A DNA stretch of 64,000 bases from Isoetes taiwanensis (GCA_021234155.1 JAJEKV010000036.1:5861132-5925131); one strand, 5' to 3'. Shown: positions 19,030 to 30,480, counted from the stretch's first letter. The notes: generated by a model not told the origin, from the sequence alone. Numbers and translations are program-made.

Positions 19030-21663
19030 CTAGAGTGGTCCCGGGGACCATTCCTGATCCATGGACCAGAATTGGTCCAGTTGACCCACTGTCACTTAAA
19101 CCAATATATCTGCGAATAGAAGCTTCAATTTCGCGATGTATCACCACCATATCAATCTTTACTTGATTCTTAATGACCTTTGAGAATTTCAAGGCCAATG
19201 AACTCACCGATATGTTGTAGTGGTTGTTCAAATATTAGAGAATTTGACAGTTTCTGCAACAGTCCAGAACTGCAATCTTAGGTTTTCCTAGCATAAACAG
19301 GCCTAAACCTTGCTAAAATTGGAAGTATTTGTCTATTTATGATAGAACACATTGATTTGTATGTTTTCAGCTTTGGTTGCTATCATCTAACGTCCGTGGA
19401 AGCCGGCAAACCCTATTTTGTTCAAAAATGCTGCATGTGGTTTAGGAATTATTTCCCTCTTATTATTACAAGTTTTGGGTTAATTCTTGTGGCCATGGAT
19501 TCTTAACTATATGAAGTACAATCTTATGTTTTTTTGGAGTGTTCATAAGTTATATCAACTTCAAAATCTAATAGAGAGTTTCCTATACAGAATTTAGGAC
19601 AAAATTATATGTTAAAATGCTCCAAAATCACCACCTATAAAGTATCACGTGGGTAATGAATGATGCATTCTTCTTATATCTACATAGAAAATTACTCTAT
19701 CAACTTGCATAGTGTGTAATTGTTTAGCCATGCAATTAACTAGATTTAAAGATCATGTACAACCATAGAATTAACACCTTAGAGGTTAAAAATTTGAGTT
19801 AATTCCAAAACTATAGGCTGAAATCTCATCATTTACTAGCTAGTGATGTATATTGATGAATGAAAGTGAAGATCGTGAAGTTTAAGTATAAGAGTAAAAA
19901 ATTAAACCATATGACCTTTGATGCGTCTTTCTCACCTTTGTAGAGAACACACTACATTTCTCCAAATAAGCCTTTCAAATTGTTCAAAATATGACAAGGG
20001 ACATATATATAGGTCCCCTATATAGGTTGTGTGGCTTTCTTGCAAAAATATACGGAGAAACATGGTTATTTTTTACTAGTATAAAACTGGTATATCCATT
20101 GCTGCTACAAAGCATTAGAGTTTTAGTAGGATAATGTTACAAGTAGGTCATCTTTTATGTACACTATATTTTTCATGAATGCGGGCCTTCCTTTGCAATA
20201 TAACTCTCTATTTTCATATTGAAATAATATACTATTTGAAAGATATGAATATAATTAAGCATGAACCATTTATGGTCCATAAGTAGACCAATTGTATAGA
20301 GCATATATCTCTCACTAGCCCTATCCATTTTGTCCCCATAATGATACCATGGTTTCTTACCTTTAACAACATAATTTTTGAAAGGTGTAAGTGGAAGTCC
20401 ATGTAGATTCAATTGGCGAATAAATACCTCATAAATTCACAGTTGTTTGTGCTTAAACATTGCCCTCAAATTATGCAAGCTTGTCTAACCAATTAATTTT
20501 ACCCCATAGAGAATTGTACGCATAAACTATATTCTAAAGTTGAGATCAAAATTGATTAAGATGTTGTCTCTATTAATTTTTAAACTTTCAGTCCTGTGGA
20601 CCAATAATGGTCTGCAAGTGGAGCTGCACATAACAGTCTAACTTGACTTTTTTATAGTCATAAACTTCCATATTTTTCTTTGAATTTTTTTCCATTGATT
20701 TCATGACATGGGACATTTTGAGAATGTGTTTTTTCAAAGTCATAAACATAGAAGACATATTTGAATTTGATGTTATAAAGTTTAATCCAAATTTCAAAGT
20801 TATGATCAACAAATATTTTCATTATTAAAGTAAATAAGAAGCTATTCATATCCCAAAATTCAACTTCAGATCAATTAACATAAGGAAGTTATTGATTTTA
20901 AATGGGCCTATGGACCAATAATGGGCTCAGGTACAGAAACCTTTCTTGATTTCTTATGACCATGTCTTTTGCTTTTTTAATGAGCTTGTTTTTGCATTGG
21001 TTTCATGTCATTTTGAACTTTCATACTATGATTTTTTGGAGGACATCATAGAGTAAGTTTTGCTCTATATGAGAAAATATTAATCATTATTACAAGTTAC
21101 CTAAAATTGAGATCAAAAGTGAAAGTCCAAACGTCAAATTCAAGGCCAGCCAACATTTTTATGGGATGAAGAAACTTGTCAACTGCTTATATGTCAAATA
21201 TTAGCTCAAAATGCATTTCCTTGTAAAAGTTGTTGTATTTAAACTACAACTGCCTTCTGGGAACCATAATTGGTTCTGAGGAGGCAGAAAGCAGTTTTGA
21301 CCCTGTCATGTTTGAATGGCCAGGCCATATCTTTCTTCACAGACTTCGGATTGACATGTGGTTTTTTGTGTCGTTTTCCTTATCTCGTGTAGAAAAATAT
21401 CATGGTAATCAAAAAATTTGAAAAAATCGTTTTGTCGAGACACTTTTACTTTATGTAAACATGAAGCTTTTGGTACTTGACCCCCCTGAGTTTGCTAGAG
21501 CATAACTTACAAGAATGGAGGTGTATATATTTTTAGGTATTTTTCTAGTGGACCATGACTGCCATATATGAACTCCTAAGAAGGGTTCGAATAGATTTTG
21601 TACCATTGATTTTATATGAATTTTAAAGTGAACACTGCAAATGGACCATTTCTGGTCCATCAT
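19030..21663. repeat. AT-rich array with recurring ACCA-N4-TGGT palindromes and about 310-bp degenerate repeats
   Basis: Seven palindromes of the form (G)GACCA-4nt-TGGTC(C) occur at 19062-19079, 20261-20280, 20597-20613, 20911-20927, 21257-21275, 21550-21566 and 21641-21660. The spacer is always 4 nt but differs in sequence. From 20261 on the first five are spaced 293-346 bp. Flanking text recurs weakly (a TTTTTxCATTGxTTTCATGxCAT block near 20685 and 20990). The left end (from 19060) and the right end (to 21660) are inverted relative to each other. No coding potential is seen. It lies exactly between the broken 3' LTR of element 1 and the 5' LTR of element 2. Confidence 0.65.
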
Positions 21664-23155
21664 CGTGGACGCTCCAAAGACGATATACCGGCCTCAAGAC
21701 GATACCGCATCATCAAGGCCACGCTGCAGACATCGCCGGCCATCCGAACGCGGTAATGCCGACGTATACCCAAGCAAGGACGCCCTAGGGGGCAACTTGC
21801 AATGGTGCGCACACTTAGCAATGCGCGCACCTTTAGACCTTTAACCCATTAAAGGTAGACCAAGGGTCATGGGAACCCTAAAACCTAACTGAGAGCCTAC
21901 ATAAGGCATCAAACCCTAACATTCCCTTTTTCGCCTACGCACCTTCCGGAAGCCCGACGGCGCTACCGAGGAGTCGATTCCAACTCCCACGACCGCACGC
22001 ACGCCCCCCGTGTCGGACGCCTCTTCCGACCGCATCTCGAGACATGGACGCCTTCGATCGAGAGGAGTGAACCGTGGGTCGTATTTGGTCGATCAAATAG
22101 CATAAACCTTACTCCAGCCTTTGAACCAGTAGGTTTAGCCCGTTAGATCACCCCTAGCAGCCAAGTAGATCCCGAGATTGATCTAACTAAAGAACCTAAC
22201 TCTATGAGATAGATTAGTTCTTTATTATTTATTATGTTGATATGATGGACGGATGGATTCTGTGAACTCATTGTATTGGGAAGGGGGGTAGAGACTTAAA
22301 GCTTAGTAGATGATGCTCCTAGTTAGTCCCTCTTAGTGCATTACTAGTTTTCGGCCTGTGTACAAGAACCCACCTGGTTGTGGGTGAAGGGACCAGACTG
22401 GCGCATAACGAGGTTGGTGTTCTGACCCTTGACCGATCCCTCTGGTGTGTAAGGCCTACCGGGGATCAGAGTGACTAGGTCTAATGGCTTGCCATTGAGT
22501 GTGGGCAAGGCATGGGCTCGACACCCGTGGGGTGGAGTTCACCTTCCAGTGGGTTAAGTCAATAAGGGCAGTGGCCCCTCTAGTCACCATTGGGGTCAAG
22601 CATGTAGATCTCGGTGGGAGTGATCCCTACCTGCCCCATCGGCCTGGGGAGATGTAACCCAGAGTAGCCCCTTTGGCTATGCACCCGCGAAGCTATGGCC
22701 AAGTCCCAACACTCTTCAACCTACTCGCAAAGTGTGCGGGGAGGGGCGGATGGAGTGGACAACCTAATGCCATGTTCTTATGCCAGCCCAATCCATTGTC
22801 ATGATTCTGTCTGCAAGGAACTCTGGAGACCAAAGCTTGTCAGTCCATCCCTGTGTCTGAGCCTTGGGTAGGAACTTCCTTTGTATCGTGCTGATCTTTG
22901 TCTATGCAGATGTTGATGCGCCACCCTTCGAGGTGGATATCGATGTATGTTACCGTGTATGTTTTATGCTTCCGCAGCCTAGGTAGGCCCCGAGGGGAGA
23001 CGGGTAAAATGACCCTTCATTCTTCCCCACCGTGGATTCCGTAAGGTCACAAAGATGATCCGTGGAGGGCCCTCAGACAAGATGGAGCTGGTATGGGGAT
23101 GAACTCCGGGTTGTATACGGTGCAAGCAGCATCGTATACAGTAGGGGACGCCACA
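21664..23155 (+). repeat. 5' LTR of element 2 (about 1.49 kb)
   Basis: It begins near CGTGGACGCTCC and ends GGACGCCACA, immediately before the primer site; the termini are inverted copies with mismatches. Long matches to 45877-47353 include CATAAACCTTACTCC and TCCCGAGATTGATCTAAC. It contains a telo-box AAACCCTAAC at 21911, and a TTGTATTGGGAAGGGGGG block shared with the element 1 LTR. The exact left base is uncertain by 2-3 nt. Confidence 0.88.
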
Positions 23156-23156
23156 A

Positions 23157-23169
23157 TGGTATCGTGAGC
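23157..23169 (+). promoter_or_regulatory. Primer-binding site of element 2
   Basis: TGGTATCGTGAGC is a one- to two-base variant of the tRNA-iMet site TGGTATCAGAGC of element 1, directly after the LTR. Confidence 0.8.
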
Positions 23170-23359
23170 TATGTTCTTGGAGACCAAGAGCAAAGCACCG
23201 CCATACTCCCCAAAGAGTACTAACTTGATAGGATCCTTAAGCTCAAAAGTGGGGAATTTTTTTTCTCATTTTGTAGTTTATGCTAAGCTAGTAACAATTA
23301 AGTGAATTGGAACTTAATAAGACAAAAAAAGAATGACCCAAAAATCTTCCAGTGAGGGG

Positions 23360-23421
23360 GTCTCACAGCGCTGGTCAAAAAACTAAACTTTAGTTTTTGA
23401 GCGAGGCTAAGCCGTGGAGAC
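23360..23421. other. Hairpin 1 of element 2 (upstream of H3-like gene)
   Basis: GTCTCACAGC at the left pairs with GCCGTGGAGAC at the right. The centre is AAACTAAACTTTAGTTT, itself nearly palindromic. This is the first of six related hairpins in element 2. Confidence 0.8.
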
Positions 23422-23541
23422 ATCGAGCCAAGATCACTTAAACATGATGAATTTGAGAAAACTAATATGGTAAAGCTAATTCTAAGATAGGAATTAGTAA
23501 GAATAGCATGATTTGATTACTTAAATTACTTAAAAGGTGTG

Positions 23542-23611
23542 AGATCTCACATCATGCTTTGACTAAAAACTAAACTTTAGTTTTTTTTGCGAGGCGACCA
23601 CTGGTGAGACC
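23542..23611. other. Hairpin 2 of element 2 (upstream of H3-like gene)
   Basis: GATCTCACATC pairs imperfectly with GGTGAGACC around the same AAACTAAACTTTAGTTT centre. It is more diverged than the downstream pair. Confidence 0.75.
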
Positions 23612-23715
23612 AATAAGTAGGAAAAGTCTGAAATAAGTGTAAGTTTTAACTAAATAGGTATCTTAGCATGTTAAATACAAAGAACTTGAAGTTTGACCTA
23701 AAAAATTTGCCAAGC

Positions 23716-23742
23716 TATAAATAGGAGTAGACCCCCTCATTT
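23716..23742 (+). promoter_or_regulatory. Core promoter of the element 2 H3-like gene
   Basis: TATAAATA (23716-23723) with CCTCATTT at 23735-23742, 19 bp later, and the start codon 108 bp downstream of the TATA box. It is a good plant TATA box and shares the CCTCATTT motif with the other accessory genes. Confidence 0.7.
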
Positions 23743-23823
23743 GAACATTCCCGCTTTAGAAACCAGCTCTCGCTCCCTAAGGCGATCTTTGGCGCCCGAG
23801 ATCCGATTGACGATCCGTCAAAC

Positions 23824-25128
23824 ATGGCCCGAACCAAACAGACCGCCAGGAAGCCTCGTCCAGGCGAAGCTACCAGCGCCACAGGCGCCGACCTTATTCG
23901 GCAGATGCTTCGTGAGAGGCTCAGGAAAGGAGGTCATTCGTCTCCAAGCGGGAGAGCATCTCGGAAGAACACGATACATCCGATCTGATTGATATTTTCA
24001 ATCAGCAGGTGGAGCAAGATGAAGGCACATCACCAACCTCTATGGACGAGGAGACAAGGGAGGTATACGAGGAGATAGAGCACGAGATCCGAGAGCAGGA
24101 AAGAGAAGAAGACCCCTCGGATCCAGGAACAGAGATCCTCGAAGATGAGGAGGATGCACATCAGGAAAGACGAACAAAGGAGCACGAGCACAGCAAGCCG
24201 AGACTAGAGCCGGCAGAGGAGGCAGACCTCGCTCGGTTTATCAGGAAATACGAACGCCGAGAAAGGAAAAGAGAAGAGAAGAAGAGGAAGAGGGAAGAAG
24301 AAGAGAAGAAATCGGCCGAGGAGCTAAAAAAGAAGAAAGGGAAATGGGTGGAGAGCCCAAGGAAGTTCAAGGACGTCCCCATGGTGAAAAAGCCCAACCC
24401 GAAAATCACCATTACCGAACGGCCACCTGATCATCCCCCAACCCCTTCGGAGAGTTCTGACGAAGAACTTAACCTCAACACTGAGGGGGCAGGCTCCTCC
24501 AAACCCCCGACGGTTGAACAGGTAGTAACCGAGCAGCTGGCGGCCGAGGAGGACCAGCAGGACACAGTAAAGAAGCCCCCTCCTTACCCGAAATGGGACA
24601 GGAAGAAGCAACCCCGGCCCGCCGAGAGTCCCACGCCACGTAATCCCGCAGAAAGATCTATGAACGAAGATGCGGGAGCACAATGCCTACATGAAGGAGT
24701 GGGAGGCATATGACAAGTACTACCAGGAGAACAGGGTCAGGGCCATCGAAGGAGGACACCCAACCAAGCAGCAGACCCTAATACCGCCACCACCCAAGCC
24801 CAAGGCCCCGAAAAAGCCTGCACAGAAGAAGCTCACCAAGAAACAGCTTGAGCAAAGAGCACCACGGAAATCCGCACTTCCAACGCAGCCTACTGGCCTC
24901 CCCGATTCCCGATTCCCCTTTGCTCGGCTAGTTAGAGAAGTGATGCAGGATTTTAGGACGGACTACAGGGTCACAGATGAGATGCTACTCGCACTCCAGG
25001 AAGCAGCTGAGCAGAAGATAGTGCAACATTTTGAAGACTCAACAGCTTGCACTGTCCATGCGAAGCGTGTGACTCTGATGAGGCAGGACATGCAACTTGC
25101 CACTCGCATCAAGGGAGAACACCCTTAA
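23824..25128 (+). pseudogene. Histone H3-like protein of element 2, copy A (two frame breaks)
   Basis: ATG 23824 gives MARTKQTARK, identical to the first ten codons' product of canonical H3, then PRPG. That frame stops at 23986-23988. A one-base frame change between 23915 and 23985 leads into a 230-residue acidic/basic linker (EEIEHEIREQ, KREEKKRKREEEEKK, YPKWDRKKQPRP) that is open to 24713. A second change near 24673 leads to the frame that ends at 25128. The final 70 residues are an H3 fold: FARLVREVMQDFRTD, LLALQEAAE, FEDSTAC, HAKRVTLMRQDMQLA, RIKGE; by hand about 39 of 70 positions match canonical H3. The alpha-N helix is missing. C110-, H113- and D123-equivalents of the H3-H3 interface are present. 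TTTTTGTAAATAATT follows the stop and may aid polyadenylation. Confidence 0.92.
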
Positions 25129-25275
25129 ACCTTTTTGTAAATAATTGGAAAATTTTTGTGATAATAGAACAATTTTGAGTACTTTAATTGCCTGAACTTG
25201 CTTAATTAGAACAAGTTAGCAAGTTTTAGCTTTTATTTTAGTAAAATAGGACATTTGCAGACAGAAAGACGTGAT

Positions 25276-25342
25276 GTCTCACAGCTCGCGCCTGGTCAAG
25301 AAACTAAACTTTAGTTTTTGAGCGAGGCGCAAGCTGTGAGAC
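25276..25342. other. Hairpin 3 of element 2 (downstream of H3-like gene)
   Basis: GTCTCACAGCTCGCGCCT pairs with AGGCGCAAGCTGTGAGAC around AAACTAAACTTTAGTTT. It is a nearly perfect 67-nt foldback. Confidence 0.88.
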
Positions 25343-25476
25343 CTTGCCCAAAACTCGCCCAAAATAGCTCCAAATTGACCAAATAATGGGTCAATTATAC
25401 CTGATTTGATGAGCCCATCATCCTTACACCCTTAGTTTATCCAAATTGGACATGTTTTGATCAAAATGAGACTGAT

Positions 25477-25543
25477 GTCTCACAGCTCGCGCCTGGTCAA
25501 GAAACTAAACTTTAGTTTTCGAGCGAGGCGCAAGCTGTGAGAC
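25477..25543. other. Hairpin 4 of element 2
   Basis: It has the same stem and centre as 25276-25342, one base different in the loop side (TTTTCGAGCG). The copies are about 201 bp apart. The spacer holds no gene. Confidence 0.88.
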
Positions 25544-25638
25544 CTCCTACCATTTCTTCACCAGCACTTGCCCGAATGAATCCCAACCTGTAGTATAGCA
25601 TCTTTTAGGTAATCCAGCCACGCTCAAATACTTGAACC

Positions 25639-25844
25639 TTCTGCGAGTGAGGGAGAACCTTCGAACGAGCACAATGAAGAAGATGAAGTACACTCGGAAG
25701 CAGGGACGGAGGTAATTGAGGAAGAGGAGGAGGAAGCGCAGCAGGAAAGGAGAACCAAGGCCCGAGAGGAACGGAGGATGCCGACTCCAGAGCCGACCAT
25801 TGAAGAACAAGTCGAGGCCTGGATTCGAGAAAAAGAAGCGAAGG
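25639..25844 (+). pseudogene. Partial second H3-like gene (linker segment, copy B)
   Basis: Right after a junction at about 25638 the sequence becomes a second version of the H3 linker: GTEVIEEEEEEAQQERRTK corresponds to GTEILEDEEDAHQERRTK of copy A. The H3 tail is absent. The reading is open until the element 3 LTR at 25845. Continuation of the same gene probably lies after element 3 at 36961. It is more diverged from copy A than the 3' part is, so a chimeric origin is possible. Confidence 0.75.
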
Positions 25845-26442
25845 TGTTAGTCCTGTGCCTCCTAGTACAGGACTATTCATGCATATGGCTGCACTGTGTC
25901 AAGCTCAAGGATCCCCCACCGGGCCAGCCCCACGGGTCAGCCATCAAAGGCTCGCCAGAAGACAAACAGAGGCACCACGCAGCCAAAGCCTCAAGGCCCC
26001 GCAACAACAAGAGGCGGCCAGACAAGTGATGACCCCGCCACCGCCCGTGTCGGGCGGCAAGTGATTCTAGGCATTTCAAGAGGCACCGCCAACATTCCCC
26101 GCAAGAATCAGGCCTCCTTCCAGAGTCGGCACCCAGATCGGGCGAGTGTTTATATTGGGCCCAAGGCCATTGTACTATATATATGACTAGAGCTCGTGAT
26201 ATGAGTTCCGATGAGTTTTGAGTCTTGTCTCCTTTCGTTTTTCTCTCTATTGCGTAGAGCTCATGTATGTTCATCATTGATATCAAGGAAGCTTATCATT
26301 TTCCTCTCATTTGTTCTGCTTTTTTCTTCTTCTTCTCTTCTTGCAAACCCACATGGACATAGTCCCCCTGACTCTCCCCGTTAGATCCACGGGTCCTCAC
26401 AGGGAGGGGTTCTTCCAGAGAGTTCAACCCGCACCCCAAACA
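25845..26442 (+). repeat. 5' LTR of element 3
   Basis: TGTTAGTCCTG...CCCCAAACA. AGTCCTGT and ACAGGACT form a small hairpin at the left end. It shares long blocks with 36302-36913 (e.g. GGACTATTCATGCAT, TGATTCTAGGCATTTCAAG, GTACTATATATATGAC; the last may be the TATA box). I could not recognise the tRNA of the primer site that should follow. Confidence 0.85.
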
Positions 26443-27060
26443 CTGCCGCCTGGTCTGATTCCATCCTACTTTCTTCTCGCCGCCATGTCTCCGTCCGGAA
26501 ATTTCACGCCGAAGAACTTCTTTCTCGTGACGGCTCTCGCTTGAGCGCCATCAGCCGGGAAACCGTTTCTCGACATGTATGGATCTCGCTTTATGACATA
26601 GAGGGAGGCCATCTTCGGCCTAGGGCCTCCGGGCGGCGCCACCAACCCCTCGGGGTCCTGCCTCGTCCTTCCCCTCCCCAAAGCGTGCAAACATTGCTCA
26701 CAACCTCGGCCACCTCATCACTATCGTGAGCCCTATCGCTCAACCTTCTCAACCTGCATTTTCATACCCCTCAACATGCCTACATCCATCATTCTTCAGG
26801 CCATACCCTCTTCCTTCACAACCATCATCTCCCCGTGGCCAAGGATATCCACACGCCTCTTTTCTTACCCAAAGAATATCCTTTCCCTACATTTCCCATC
26901 GCCTTCCTGTTTACAACCTTACGTGATCTCAAAACTAATGCTCCAAAGAATCCGGCCAACCGCTAGCCACCCCTTCATCGTGGTCCTTCGTGCACCATGC
27001 CACATCCACCTCAACCTCAATATCCTCACTATACCGTTCTCGCCCGCCCAAGCACTTTCA
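26443..27060. other. Leader and decayed gag start of element 3
   Basis: No recognisable domain. Short open frames are rich in Pro and His and probably derive from the leader or N-terminal gag. Confidence 0.4.
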
Positions 27061-28250
27061 CATCTACCTTCGATGACTGAAACCGACTTATCCCACCTTT
27101 GGCAACACTAAAGGCAAACCCTTAGACCAAAGTGCTCAGCCCACATGGAAGAATTTGAGGCTCTAGCTGTCCTAAACGGTCATGCGCAACCTCAACCGAA
27201 ATTCCACATCTTTTTCCACCACCCCTCGTGGTTTTCCTCATCAATGGCTCATGTCCAACAAAAGCCATTGAAATAAGACCGGGTCGTAAATGCGAATCGC
27301 TTCATGCCTCATTATGGGACCGATGGATGATGATCAACTTCATCTCAAGCAACTCAATGAACTTCAACAAGAGCCCACTGAGTTCCGCCTCGGATTTTGC
27401 CGATCGACTTCACATTCTCGCTAAGTAAGCTCAAGGAGTACCCCACACTGAGCCGATTTTGGTCCGGGTTTCTCCAAGGACTTCCTCCAAATTTATTCGA
27501 CTCATGATCAATACCAAGGCCCCAAGACTTTGAGCAGGCTATCGACCTTGTCAATCACTCACCAATGTTTTCTCCCCGAGGCGGGCTCTTCAAGAGCTCC
27601 CCGCTCATTCCACCTCGCCATGGTTCCACAGACGGCTGCTCAGCCTCCACACGCGAATCCACGTTATAGCCGACTGTGCCATATTTGCAAATACCAAGGC
27701 CATTTGGCAAATGAGTGCAACTCCACCAATGGCCCGCCTCATTGCAAGCGATGCAACATGTGCAATCATGCCACCTTAAGAGTGCACCGCACTCATCCCA
27801 CACCGCTCAAGAACAAAATGGTTTATCAAGTGCAAACCACACCTCAAAGAATAATCGCGACTATCAGCACCACCACCACTTCAGGTGCAACCCACTCAAC
27901 TCTATCAGCAAGAATAGAGCAACAACGGGACCCAACCCACGCATCTCTTTTGATCCTTCTAAAGCTCGTTATCACCGCCAAGAATGGGGTCATACCACCA
28001 CGCGCGTGTCCTCAACTTCCACAAGTTCAGCACAGCTTCCCGGCACAAATCAGACCACATCGGTCCGCCTCACGGCTTACCAACTCGATTGCTAATGGCA
28101 AACAAGGCCCGAGACCAGTTCTTAAGAAGCCACCAAGAGCCTCAAAGAATCACGCTTATCAACCAGCTCCAAAGAAATCAACCTCACCGGATCAACAAGC
28201 ACAAGAGGAAATTTTTCGCACTTAATCCTCCAGTCCAGCCGCCAAATTGG
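27060..28250 (+). pseudogene. gag: gag of element 3 with CCHC zinc knuckle
   Basis: The frame covering 27530-28225 contains CHICKYQGHLANEC, a perfect C-x2-C-x4-H-x4-C knuckle. CKRCNMCNHATLRVH follows, a second knuckle with the last Cys changed to His. Upstream, short pieces such as FADRLHILAK resemble the end of a capsid domain. Multiple frame changes. Confidence 0.75.
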
Positions 28251-28779
28251 GTTGGTTTAGTTTCACGCTGCACTCAAGGCATCACGCCCCTTGACCATTA
28301 TTCAATGGCACGCGAACCCCTTTGCAGTTGACACCATTCCTCATGAGGGCCGAAAAAGGTTCACTTTGCCCCGACCGAGAAGCTCATGCCACATGTCATA
28401 CCAAAAGTTCGCCAAAGCATTTTGAACTCATGCAAGTCAAGGCCGACATTGGCAAATGTTCATGCCACCACCAGAGCTCAACAAAGACAAGATACACCTT
28501 CCACATCTCAACCTCCACGCCTCTCGACGATCCCAATATTGCCGCAGAGGTTGACTTACTCAAAGAAGTTGCCGCTTCACTACCACGCACTCCAAAGCAC
28601 CCTGGAACCCAGCAGATCCTTTTTCTCATGTGCCTCTAGAACTCCAAGAGGAGCTAGCCAAGATCAAAATTCCTTTAAGCTTGGCAACCATTTTGAAACT
28701 CGTCCCCGCCTCAAGGACCAGCTACCACTCCCAACTGCTTTTAGTTGGGGCCGTGGTATACCTCTACACCCACGGTCCA

Positions 28780-29160
28780 TGCCACGGTGGGTAATCAGCA
28801 AGTCAACCATGTTCAAATAGATGGAGGTAGCGCAAATCAATCTCATCACGGATAAACTCCGCGAAACAAATGGGCATCACACAACTCTTTTCGTGCCCCA
28901 TATGACATCAAGTTGGCTAATGGCCATATCACGCGACCTCAAGGCGCCACACCTCTTCTTCACATCAACATCGGAGATCTCCGCTTCCCATGGAATTTGA
29001 GTTTGGAAAGTCGGGCGAAGATCCGTGTGACTATGAAATGTTGGTCAGCACCTTTTCTCCGCCAGCCAAGAGTATCCATTATCGGGCCACGGACCGCTTA
29101 GTCATCACCGATGGTCACCTCAATGCCACCATGGACTTGCAAACAAAGCAGTGATCATTT
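28780..29160 (+). pseudogene. pol: Aspartic protease remnant of element 3
   Basis: VQIDGGSAN at about 28814-28835 matches the D-G-G variant of the active site found in Athila/Tat-type elements. The downstream IKLANGHITRPQG and LHINIGDLRF segments resemble the flap region. Confidence 0.65.
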
Positions 29161-30480
29161 CTGTTGAAAATGCGAACCCTCTCTCGCATAATGCATTCTC
29201 AAGAAGCTCGAATATTTATCGTTCAGCCCCCTCGAAGTCCGCCTCCGCCATCCTACCCTCAATATGCTGATCCTTGGGGAGAAATGACTTTGATCGTGAC
29301 CGGCCGCGGGTCGCTTTGTTTGACCCCTTACCGCTCCTTGCAATCGAATCCAACGCGGTTGATCATTTTTCAGATGTCAACCTCCCCGCCACTCCTGCTG
29401 ATGTACATGCCGCCATGAAGCAACCTCCGCTGATGAAACCGAAAGCAACCCCTTTTTTTCACCACACGCAGTGCCACGCGATCCGTTATGCTCCAACCTC
29501 CCCGCACACATTGTCCTGTGATACCAAGTAATACCCCATATTCGCACTTTTAAGTCGAGATCGTGGACGGGCAACAATCAACTCCGTCTCAAGATTGTCG
29601 CGAAATCTTCCGCCCCTTATCGCCACAGTGGCCGCCAAGCCGCTCAAAAAATTCAAACACATTTTTCGCCGGAGTTACAGAGATCTTCTGGGAATCAACA
29701 AAAGCTTGGGGAACTCACCATTCCTACCAAACTGATGCACACCAGTTTAGCAACGACATGACCGCTCAACCCTAATTACCGTGGATCGCGCCAAGGCGGA
29801 AATTGACAAACTCCTCATTGCAGTTTGATCTATGAGGTCAAACATTCTCTCAATGGGTGAGCCCCATCGCCATTGCCCTCAAACACAATGGTAAGATCCG
29901 CCTCGTGGTGGACTATCGGAAACTCAATCGTGCCACGGAGCGCGGATCATTTTCCACTTCCCTTCACCTGCACTGGGTTCTCCGAAGAGGTGGTCGGACA
30001 TGAGATGTACTCCTTCATGGATGGTTTTTTCCGCTACAATCGATCTCAATCAAAGAATCTGATCAACTCAAGACTACTTTCACCACCCCCGGGGCACTTT
30101 TGCCTACAAGGTGGTTCCTTTGGATTATCAAACTCTCCATCCACGTTTCAACGATCATGCTCTCGTTTTTTCATGATTTCATGAAGGAAAATCCCTTCTT
30201 GCAAATTTTTCAAGATGACTTCTCCGCTTACAGCTCCATGGCTGACCATTTGATAAATTGGAACTCGCCTTCCGTAAATGTGATGAGTCCGCATTAGTCT
30301 CAATCCTGAGAAATGCACCTTTAAGGCCACCTCCGTGTTCTCGTTAGGGCCATGTTGTCAGAAAGCAGTGTATCACCACGATCCCGCCAAAATCGGGCCA
30401 GGTGCTCAAGGCTCAAGCACCAGCCAATATCAAGGAGACACGCCTTTCCCGGTAAGGTCAATTATTACTCCACCTTCATA
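29160..30480 (+). pseudogene. pol: Reverse transcriptase remnant of element 3
   Basis: KIRLVVDYRKLN, KTTFTTP, GTFAYKVVPFGLSNSPSTFQR, then FQDDFSAYSS (catalytic box with the two Asp) and SLNPEKCTF appear in correct order across several frames between 29880 and 30330. The region 29160-29870 upstream is largely unreadable. Confidence 0.85.

Noticed and set aside
24161-24683. Minus-strand open frames opposite the H3 linker
   Set aside because: They are shadows of the highly charged plus-strand frame (Glu/Lys codons read as Ser/Phe/Leu).
5229-25128. Programmed frameshift between the H3 tail and fold ORFs
   Set aside because: The frame relationships differ between the families (0 to 2 in element 1; 1 to 0 and back to 1 in element 2), and one lesion in element 2 is a one-base deletion relative to another copy. 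Decay or sequence error is simpler.
23824-25128. CENH3 (centromeric H3) origin
   Set aside because: The tail is canonical ARTKQTARK and loop 1 (DFRTDYR) has canonical length; no CENH3-type loop expansion is visible.
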